A stretch of 5,170 bases of DNA, taken from an uncultured bacterium (lineage in GTDB: Bacteria > Planctomycetota > UBA1135 > GCA-002686595). The position numbers were made by a program, and so were the translations under genes. How positions within the stretch are numbered: the first letter of the stretch is position 1; every line of letters begins with the position of its first letter. Where the stretch lies: positions 1 to 5,170 of the forward strand of contig CAJXRJ010000556.1 of NCBI GenBank assembly GCA_913058555.1, read 5' to 3'. A model generated the notes under the pieces. It was not told the origin of the DNA, ran no database searches, and saw only the letters and a program-made list of their open reading frames with translations. Below, one piece after another: positions 1 through 5,170 of the stretch.

Positions 1-47
1 GAGATCATGCCTAGTCTCGTGGGCTCGGAGATGTGTATAAGAGACAG
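1..47 (+). other. Nextera i7-side sequencing adapter (artefact)
   Basis: This is not genomic DNA. Bases 14-47 match the complete 34-nt Nextera Read 2 tagmentation adapter, whose last 19 nt (29-47, AGATGTGTATAAGAGACAG) are the Tn5 mosaic end. Bases 1-5 (GAGAT) match the end of the Illumina P7 primer. Bases 6-13 (CATGCCTA) sit exactly in the i7 index slot and match, from memory, the primer form of index N706. Genomic sequence begins at base 48. Any translation across this segment is artefactual. An apparent plus-strand reading frame starting at the ATG at 33 lies partly in the adapter and should be ignored. Confidence 0.99.
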
Positions 48-2153
48 GTTCAGACGGAGTCCATAGGATTGCCAGTCGTTGGATGCGCGGTGTTCGATCC
101 ACCAAGACGCGTACGTACGAAGGTCTTCGGGGCCGGCGGTGGCGGCCAGGTACACGGCCTCCGCCGCGGCGTAGGACTTCGTGAACGCGAGGGCGTCGAT
201 GGCCGTGCGTCTGGCCTCGATGGGGAGGTCATAGGACATGGCCCTCTTGCCGAAGCCCTTCGTCACGCCACCCGGATGGAGGCGCCAGGCGATGGCTTCG
301 AAGCGATCTGACCACTGAAGCGGGTCCTCCGGAGCGGAGGCCCAGAAGGGGGCTGTCGCATCGGGGCCGGCGCGCTCGAACATCTGGGCGATGGCCTCGA
401 CGGTCCAGCGATCGCTTGGGTCGAAGGACGCAAGAAGCCCCTTGGTGAAAGCCGAGCCGAAGTCGGCCGGGGCGACCTGGGCCCATTCGCGCGCAACACG
501 CGGGGAGTCGAGTACAGAACGGTGCCACACGGGGTCGAGCCCCCCGGCCACACGGTCCCGCACGTCCATGCTCCACCGGGCAGCGCCAGCGCTGCGCTGG
601 GCGAAGACGTTGCTCGGGAGCTGCTTGGGGGAGATGCGCGAGAGGACGGTTGCGACGCGGGCGGCGCGGCGGTCATCCATGGGCATCATGGCGCTGAGCA
701 TCGGCTGCACCGAGGCGCGGCCTCTGGCGACGAGCGCGGCGCGGCCGAGCTCGCGGACGGCCACCGCGGGGGAACCGAGGGCCTCGATGGCGCCTGCGGT
801 CGTGGTGACGTCGACGCTTGGGGCGGAGGTCATGATGCCGGAGGGGGCGATCTTGAGGATTCGCCCGTAGGCTTGCCGATCCCTGGCGGCGTGGCCGCCC
901 ACGCCGGGGTCAAACCAGTCCGCGACGTAGATTGCGCCGTCGGGCCCAACGGCCACGTCGCTGGGCCTGAACCACTGGCCGGTCTCGCCGTCCGCGTCCT
1001 TGGCGGCTCGGATCGCGAAGCCTGGATCGAGGGCGATGCCGGCGCCCACCTCCCGCGGCTTGTGGGCGTAGACGACCCGCGCGCCGGCGTCGCAGTTGAG
1101 CACGGCGCCGTCAAACCACTCGGCCATGAGGGCGCCCTCGTAGATGCACACGCCCGTCGGGCCCCCAGCGCCGTTGATGGTGCCCGGGGGCACGACTCCG
1201 GGGTCGGCGGCGTGCCAGTGGGCCTCTTGCGTGTTGAGTCCGGGACGGCGATCGGCTTGCCAGGTCCTCGAGCCGTCCGGGCTGAAGAAACCGTAGTTCC
1301 CGCCGCGCATGACCCAGGTCGTGCGACAGGCTCGGTTGCCATCGTCGTCGTTGTCGGCGGTGAACATCTCGCCAAAGGCGTCCACGGCGACCTCGTAGAT
1401 GTTGCGGAAGTTATGGGCCATCACTTCGAGCTCGGAGCCGTCGTGATTCATGCGGAGGACCAGCCCGCCGGTCCAGACCTTGCCGTCATCGCTCACGAGC
1501 CCGGGCCGGTTGTCCGCCTGGGCCGGGCCGCCGCCTGAGTACAGGGAGCCCGAGCGCAGGGTCTTCCCGTCAGGCCCCTCGACGATGTGCGGCCCCGCAT
1601 TACCGACCGCGACGTAGAGCTTGCCGTCGGTGTGGGGGACCACTGAGTGCAGACCGTGGTCGTGGTCGAAGCCCCCAAAGCCGGTGAGTACGGTCTCTCT
1701 CCGATCCGCGACGTCGTCGCCGTCCTCGTCCACGTAGACGAAGAGGTTCGGCGAGCAAGAAACGTACACGCGGTTGCCCACAAGTGCGATACCGAGGGGC
1801 GCGGTCAGGTCGGGGTCCTGGACGAACACTTTGTGGTCGTCGCAGAATCCGTCCCCGTCCGTGTCCTCGAGGATCACGACCTGATCGCCGCCGTCTCGGT
1901 GCTTGCCCGGATTGCGCCCGCTCCACTGGCGGTAGTTGACGCCTTCGGTGGCCCAAATCCGACCGCGCGCATCGATGTCGATGGCTGTCGGGTTGAAGAG
2001 GTGGGGCGATTCGGCCCACAGGGACACTTCGAGTCCCTCGGGCACCTCGAAGGCGGCCGCGAAGTCCGAGGAGGCGGTGGAGCGCGTCTCTTGGGGGAGG
2101 AGGGAGGGTGCGGCGTACAGCGCGGAGAAGGCGATCAGCGGGTAGGGGAGCAT
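48..2153 (-). CDS. PVC-type membrane-bound/secreted dehydrogenase-like beta-propeller protein, 3' partial
   Basis: 702 codons are visible and the frame is open to the library junction, so the C-terminus is missing. The start is the ATG at 2153-2151: an in-frame TAG lies four codons upstream and AGGA sits 7 nt before the ATG. Residues 1-20 form a hydrophobic, signal-peptide-like segment, although the n-region has no Lys or Arg. Residues about 35-437 resemble the Planctomycetes/Verrucomicrobia 'putative membrane-bound dehydrogenase' propeller (TIGR02604 type, related to glucose/sorbosone dehydrogenases). Visible marks are Asp-rich loops DTDGDGFCD (97-105) and DEDGDDVAD (142-150), DHDHGLH (163-169) followed by GKLYVAVGN (177-185), HNFRNIYEVAVD (247-258), ADND (266-269), RPSDVAVGPDGAIYVADW (396-413) and YGRILKI (429-435). 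Residues about 440-702 are Ala-rich and helical, possibly HEAT-like. Many family members end in a haem-binding CxxCH domain; none is visible here and that region would lie beyond the cut. Likely role: oxidation of a sugar or similar substrate outside the cytoplasm. The substrate is unknown. Confidence 0.88.
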
Positions 2154-2160
2154 GGGGTCA

Positions 2161-2164
2161 TCCT
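2161..2164 (-). promoter_or_regulatory. Shine-Dalgarno-like AGGA for the dehydrogenase gene
   Basis: Read on the minus strand, AGGA is followed by 7 nt and then the ATG at 2153. It supports this start over the out-of-frame ATG at 2161-2159, which overlaps the AGGA itself and opens only an 8-codon frame ending in TGA. Confidence 0.5.
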
Positions 2165-2382
2165 ACTGCTGCGGCCTCTTGCGGGCGTTGTCGTGCGGGA
2201 CTTGCACCCGGATGGCACGGCAACCTGGGACCTCTTCGGGCGGCTCCCCCAAAGCCGATGTCGCTGCGGGGCTCGTTGCCGGATTTCGGTTCATGACTCG
2301 TGTCGTGCTTGGCCCCAACGCCCCATGGCTCGGGGTGGGCCTTTGCCATCGAAGCGTCACTGAGCCCCGCGCAAGGGGAGTT

Positions 2383-2395
2383 GGACTCTGAGTCC
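2383..2395. repeat. Hyphenated palindrome GGACTC-T-GAGTCC
   Basis: Two 6-bp arms form a perfect inverted repeat around one central base, 83 bp upstream of the LURP-one-related start codon. The size and position would suit a dimeric regulator's operator. No second copy is seen in the window, so a regulatory role is conjecture. Confidence 0.3.
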
Positions 2396-2454
2396 CAGCG
2401 GGCAGCGTCGCACCGTTCTATCCATCGAAGTGGAACGAGTCGTGAATAGACTTT

Positions 2455-2464
2455 TCTGGCCAGA
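2455..2464. repeat. Perfect palindrome TCTGGCCAGA upstream of the LURP-one-related gene
   Basis: This 10-bp perfect palindrome ends 13 nt before the ATG at 2478 and overlaps the start of the purine-rich stretch GAGTAGG (2463-2469), the only ribosome-binding-site-like sequence for that gene. It could be an operator in the leader, but it could also be chance. Confidence 0.25.
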
Positions 2465-2477
2465 GTAGGCTGCAAGA

Positions 2478-2966
2478 ATGCGCTACCTCGTTCAGCAGAA
2501 GCTCCTCTCCTGGGGCGACGACTTCACGATTCAAGACGACGATGGCAATGACATCTTCTTTGTGGATGGCAAGGCCTTCTCGGTCGGAAACAAGCTCAGC
2601 TTCCAGGACATGCAAGGGAACGAGCTCGCTTTCATCCGGCAGAAGCTGATGGCCTGGAGCCCGACCTACGAGATCTCCCGTGGGAATGAGATCCTCGCGA
2701 CGATCAAGAAGGAACTATTCACGTTCTTCAGCTCCAAGTTCGAAGTCGATGTGCCCGGCCCCAACGACTACCACGTCGAGGGCAACATGCTCGAGTACGA
2801 GTACACCTTCACAAGGCCACGGGGCGGAGTCGTCGCCCAGGTCTCGAAGAAGTGGTTCTCGTTCAGCGACCGCTACGGGATTGACGTCGTCGATGGGGAA
2901 GATGATGTACTCGTGCTTGCCGCCGCGGTCGTCATCGACCAAGTCTGCCACGAACGCCAACGTTAG
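2478..2966 (+). CDS. LURP-one-related (LOR) / YxjI-type, Tubby C-terminal-like protein
   Basis: Complete 162-aa protein. It resembles the LOR family (PF04525 / DUF567, COG4894, typified by Bacillus YxjI), a compact twelve-stranded beta barrel around a central hydrophobic helix, and its length is typical. Family features visible in order are an N-terminal KLLSWGDDFTIQDDDGND (8-25), the FFVDGKAFSVGNKLSFQD hairpin strands (27-44), IRQKLMAWSPTYEI (53-66), a middle strand set with YHVEGN (98-103), VVAQVSKKWFSFSDRYGIDV (118-137), and the C-terminal hydrophobic helix after GEDD (VLVLAAAVVIDQVCHE, 144-159). There is no signal peptide; the Ala/Val helix is more likely the buried helix of the fold than a membrane anchor. 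The start at 2478 gives the canonical N-terminus although the upstream GAGTAGG is a weak ribosome binding site. Phosphoinositide or other membrane-lipid binding is known or proposed for Tubby-like folds, but the bacterial role is unknown. It is transcribed alone and converges on the sigma gene. Confidence 0.88.
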   Translation: MRYLVQQKLLSWGDDFTIQDDDGNDIFFVDGKAFSVGNKLSFQDMQGNELAFIRQKLMAWSPTYEISRGNEILATIKKELFTFFSSKFEVDVPGPNDYHVEGNMLEYEYTFTRPRGGVVAQVSKKWFSFSDRYGIDVVDGEDDVLVLAAAVVIDQVCHERQR

Positions 2967-2992
2967 TGCCGGCCTGGGGACTTGTGCGTGGC
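2967..2992. other. 26-bp convergent gap
   Basis: This separates the stop codons of the LURP-one-related gene (plus strand) and the sigma gene (minus strand). There is no stem followed by a T-run on either strand, so no intrinsic terminator is visible. Termination must occur by another route or inside the opposing genes. Confidence 0.6.
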
Positions 2993-3541
2993 TCAGCTCG
3001 CCGCGCGCAGCTTCTTCATCGCTTCGAAGAGCCGGGACTTCACGACGGAGGGAGCCAGGTCCAGGACCTGGGCGATCTCCTCTCGGGAGAGATCTTCCCC
3101 ATACCGAAGCTCAAGGACCTCGCGGTGCTCCGGCGTCAGGGCGGCGACGCGGGCACGCATGGCCTCCTCGTTCTCGGCGTTGACAAGGCGCGTGAGGTGC
3201 CCGGCCTCCGAGTCCATGAATGCGGCCCGGGAGGGAAGTCTCTCTTCCGCCCGCACGCGGCGATGGCGCAGGAGATTCAGGCAGTGATTGCGTGTGATGC
3301 GATAGAGCCAGGGGCGAAGCTCCGCGGGGGCGGACTTCGTGCTGAGCGCCTTGACGAAAACGTCTTGGGCTGCGTCCTCGGCCTCGGCGGCATCGCCAAG
3401 GTAGCCGAACGCGAAGCGCACGAGAGAGGTGCGGTAGGTCCGCTCGAGTTCGGCGGCAGCGCCCGGGTCACCCGCACGCAGGCGATCCGAAAGACCCTGT
3501 TGGGGAGCCGAAGCGGCGCGGTTGGAATGGGGGCGGCTCAT
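2993..3541 (-). CDS. ECF (extracytoplasmic function) RNA polymerase sigma factor
   Basis: Complete 182-aa sigma-70-family protein with only regions 2 and 4, as in ECF sigma factors. After a short variable N-terminus (1-14), region 2 spans about 17-95: LSDRLRAGDPGAAAELERTY, then LGDAAEAEDAAQDVFVKAL (48-66, carrying the acidic AED-xx-QDVF core of region 2.2 that binds the polymerase clamp), then RPWLYRITRNHCLNLLRHRR (76-95, regions 2.3/2.4, -10 recognition). Region 4 spans about 133-178, with LTPEHREVLELRYGEDLSREEIAQ and the helix-turn-helix DLAPSVVKSRLFEAMKKLR that reads the -35 element. There is no C-terminal extension or SnoaL domain. The ATG overlaps the kinase stop codon (ATGA), and GGAGG lies 8 nt upstream, so translation is coupled to the kinase. 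No anti-sigma gene is present between kinase and sigma or downstream before the convergent gene. The kinase is therefore the best candidate controller. The regulon is unknown. Confidence 0.95.
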   Translation of the reverse strand: MSRPHSNRAASAPQQGLSDRLRAGDPGAAAELERTYRTSLVRFAFGYLGDAAEAEDAAQDVFVKALSTKSAPAELRPWLYRITRNHCLNLLRHRRVRAEERLPSRAAFMDSEAGHLTRLVNAENEEAMRARVAALTPEHREVLELRYGEDLSREEIAQVLDLAPSVVKSRLFEAMKKLRAAS

Positions 3542-5132
3542 GTGATCTCCCTCCAGATTCTCTTGATGAGATCACCCGTTTCGTCGACCACGTGCGCACC
3601 GAACCGAAGGGTGTCCCTTACGGCAAGGGAAACGTTGTAGTCCTCCGCGATCAGCCTGCCGATGAAGATGATCACCAGCAGCCCAATGGCGATGTTCCGG
3701 ACCTTCCGAAGCGATGGCGCGACGCCCTTGGCGGCCCGGCGGGTGGCCCGTCCGGTTGCACGTGCGACCGATGCGACCTTCTGCGTGCCGTGGGCGGCGT
3801 AGCTGGCCGTCTTCTTGGCCCCACGGAAACCCCTGCCTGCGGCATCGATCACCGGATTGAGGTTGATGCGAAGGGGTTCGCCGTTCTCCATTCGTTCGCG
3901 GCGTTCATCGAGCTTGGACTTCACCGTATCGCGTCCTTCACGGACCTTTTCGGTGGCGGTCCCGGCGGCGCCCTGGAGGGTGTCCGCGACGCTGGCTGAA
4001 ACCCTGGCGATGGACGAGCCGAGTTCGGCGCCCATGCGGCTGAGTTTGGCTTCCAGGGCACTGGCGTCCGCGCGTCGCTGGCGGGCGGACACCGGGAGGC
4101 CGTCCATCAGACGTTCGATGTCCTTGGCGAGCTCCTCCGCCGACGCGTAGCGCTCGCTTGGGTCCTTGGCGAGGGCCTGGCCGAGGACATTGTCGAGGTC
4201 CTTCGGCAGCTTGCCGTCGAGGCTCGTGGGCGCGACCGGGATTTCTTCGGCCACCATGCGGGCGCACTCGAAGAGATCGGACGTCCCAAAGTTGTGGGGC
4301 GAGCGTCCGGTGCAGAGCTCGAAGAGCAAAATGCCAATCGAGTACACGTCGCTGGCGGGCGTCACCTTGGACGCCATGCCGCGGGCCTGCTCGGGGCTCA
4401 TATAGCGGACGGTTCCAATGACCTTGCCGCTCATGGCCGCGGTGAGGGACACGTTGGCGCCGGGGTCGACGATACGCGCGAGCCCAAAGTCGAGCACCTT
4501 CACTTGGTCTTCGCCGTTGACGAGGACGTTGGATGGCTTGAGGTCCCGGTGGATCACGCCCTTCTCGTGGGCATGTTGGACGGCGCGGGCCACTTCGACC
4601 GCGGCCCTCAGTTTGCCCTGGAGGTCTTGGCCTTTCGCCCACTCATCCAGCGGCCGGCCCTTGACCAACTCCATCACAAAGAAGGGGGCACCCTCTTTCG
4701 TCTCACCTGCGTCGAAGATCGCTGCGATGCCCGGGTGTTGGAGCCGGGCGAGGACCTCGGTCTCGCGGCGGAAAAGGCGGCGCGTGCGCTCGTCATCAAG
4801 CCACGCACCTCGGATGACCTTGAGCGCCACCCGCCGGCGAGGGTGGACCTGTTCCGCCTCGAAGACGACGCCCATGCCCCCGCTGCCGAGTCGCCCGAGG
4901 ATCGGGTAGTCGCCGATGCGCTGGGGCGTGCGCTCGTCCGTGCCGGCGACGGCGCGAATGGCGCGTCGGAGCTCATCTACCCGTCCGCGATCCCCGGGAT
5001 GATCGCGGAGGTGCTGGACGAGCTCTGGGGCCTCCCGGTCGACCCAGCTCCAGAGCTGCTCGTCGGGAACGTCCGAGGCGGCACCAAGGGGAGGGGAGCC
5101 CGAGGGGGCGAACGGAGCACCCTCGTCTTCAG
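3538..5132 (-). CDS. Membrane-anchored Hanks-type serine/threonine protein kinase, 5' partial
   Basis: 530 residues are visible; the N-terminus is cut at the library junction. Numbering from the first full codon (5130-5128), residues 1-71 are an extension: a Pro/Ala-rich acidic start, then a probable helical part with LWSWVDREAPELVQHL. The kinase domain runs from about 72 to 347: P-loop LGSGGMGVV (81-89), ATP-binding Lys104 in VALKV, helix-C Glu123, catalytic HRD 194-196 with Asn201, DFG 214-216, YMSPEQ (243-248) at the end of the activation loop. All key catalytic residues are present, so it should be active. Residues 356-478 are an Ala-rich helical linker that becomes strongly basic. One transmembrane helix follows (about 480-495), then a 35-residue tail outside. 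The first ATG in frame (4875) lies inside the P-loop and cannot be the true start; the upstream frame is open with no ATG, GTG or TTG. The gene overlaps the ECF sigma gene by ATGA. The likely role is to sense a signal and phosphorylate cytoplasmic targets, possibly including that sigma factor. Confidence 0.96.
3550..3554 (-). promoter_or_regulatory. Strong ribosome binding site for the sigma gene, inside the kinase gene
   Basis: Read on the minus strand, GGAGG is followed by 8 nt and then the ATG at 3541. It lies within the last codons of the kinase gene. With the ATGA stop/start overlap it indicates translational coupling plus independent initiation, so the sigma factor can be made at least as abundantly as the kinase. 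Confidence 0.85.
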
Positions 5133-5170
5133 CTGTCTCTTATACACATCTGACGCTGCCGACGATATGC
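5133..5170 (-). other. Nextera i5-side sequencing adapter (artefact)
   Basis: This is not genomic DNA. Bases 5133-5165 are the exact reverse complement of the 33-nt Nextera Read 1 tagmentation adapter, starting with the 19-nt Tn5 mosaic end (5133-5151, CTGTCTCTTATACACATCT). Bases 5166-5170 (TATGC) fall in the i5 index slot and match the first five bases of the reverse complement of S506 (ACTGCATA) as I recall it. The adapter supplies an in-frame TAA (5142-5140) to the kinase frame. The absence of a native start codon for the kinase is therefore a library effect, not a mutation. Confidence 0.99.

Larger units (their letters stand above)
2154..2477. other. Divergent intergenic region
   Basis: These 324 bases separate the divergent dehydrogenase and LURP-one-related genes, so both promoters should lie here. 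I find no convincing protein-coding frame: the short frames present have shadow-like compositions and no family resemblance. No good -35/-10 pair stands out on either strand. TAGACT (2447-2452) is a weak -10 candidate for the rightward gene, without a good -35. The region holds a hyphenated palindrome at 2383-2395, a 10-bp perfect palindrome at 2455-2464, a GC-rich imperfect hairpin at 2311-2341, a small CCCC/GGGG hairpin at 2365-2378, and a 9-bp direct repeat (CCATCGAAG at 2346-2354 and 2422-2430). At this length and GC content each of these could arise by chance. Confidence 0.6.

Noticed and set aside
33..311. 92-codon plus-strand reading frame at the left edge
   Set aside because: Its ATG lies in the adapter and the rest is antisense to the dehydrogenase gene, with no family resemblance.
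522..1538. 338-codon plus-strand reading frame antisense to the dehydrogenase
   Set aside because: Long antisense frames are expected opposite a GC-rich gene. Its translation is rich in Gly, Ala, Val and His with no recognisable motif, whereas the opposite strand encodes a clear protein family.
2151..2161. Eight-codon upstream frame (ATG at 2161, TGA shortly after) overlapping the dehydrogenase start
   Set aside because: Its ATG overlaps the ribosome binding site of the main gene and it has no ribosome binding site of its own that I can see, so translation is unlikely.
1647..2363. 238-codon plus-strand frame crossing the dehydrogenase start and the intergenic region
   Set aside because: Mostly a shadow of the dehydrogenase N-terminus; no motif, and the part in the intergenic region is compositionally unlike a gene.
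2346..2430. 9-bp direct repeat CCATCGAAG at 2346-2354 and 2422-2430
   Set aside because: One 9-bp repeat within about 320 bp is near chance expectation. There is no third copy and no regular spacing.
2431..2458. TGGAAC upstream of the LURP-one-related gene as an ECF-type -35 element
   Set aside because: No CGTC-like or other suitable -10 element lies 15-18 nt downstream (the sequence there is about TTTCTG), so the match to the -35 alone is not meaningful.
2966..3640. 224-codon plus-strand frame antisense to the sigma gene
   Set aside because: The opposite strand encodes a complete, canonical ECF sigma factor; this translation has no family resemblance.
3938..4642. 234-codon minus-strand frame within the kinase gene
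   Set aside because: It is a shifted frame of the kinase, very rich in Arg, Gly and Pro. The kinase frame carries all catalytic motifs without interruption.
29..5151. Perfect 19-bp terminal inverted repeats (29-47 and 5133-5151) resembling the ends of a Tn5-type composite transposon
   Set aside because: They are Tn5 mosaic ends, but each continues outward into an Illumina Read 1 or Read 2 primer tail and index bases. There is no transposase gene and no target-site duplication, so this is library adapter, not a natural element.

Overview
The window is a single library molecule, not a clean stretch of chromosome. Bases 1-47 and 5133-5170 are Illumina Nextera (Tn5 tagmentation) adapter sequence with index bases still attached. 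The biological insert is 48-5132 (5085 bp), and the genes at both ends are cut by the library junctions. Neither the missing ends nor the wider neighbourhood can be inferred from here.

The insert is GC-rich and bacterial. Three things point to Planctomycetota or a close PVC relative, probably uncultured. One is a dehydrogenase-like beta-propeller of the type expanded in Planctomycetes and Verrucomicrobia. Another is a kinase with the planctomycete-style 'HPGIAAIFDAG' region. The last is a Ser/Thr kinase paired with an ECF sigma factor. This placement is inference from protein style; there is no rRNA or other marker gene.

Layout: (1) 48-2153, minus strand, is a secreted PVC-type dehydrogenase-like propeller with the start of a helical C-terminal region; its 3' end is cut. 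(2) 2154-2477 is a 324-bp divergent intergenic region with several small palindromes and no convincing gene. (3) 2478-2966, plus strand, is a complete LURP-one-related / YxjI-type (Tubby C-terminal-like) protein. (4) 3541-2993, minus strand, is a complete ECF sigma factor. (5) 5132-3538, minus strand, is a membrane-anchored Hanks-type Ser/Thr kinase cut at its 5' end. The kinase lies directly upstream of the sigma gene and the two overlap by ATGA, with a strong ribosome binding site for the sigma gene inside the kinase gene. The LURP-one-related gene converges on this operon with a 26-bp gap.

The functional core is the kinase-sigma pair: a one-TM kinase with a complete catalytic core, an unusual alanine-rich and strongly basic juxtamembrane linker and a very short outer tail, translationally coupled to an ECF sigma factor, with no anti-sigma gene between or after them. 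Kinase-coupled ECF sigma factors are a known class, so this is a plausible new variant rather than a new kind of system. I see no CRISPR array, tRNA, rRNA, insertion sequence or integron. The Tn5 mosaic ends at the two edges are laboratory sequence.
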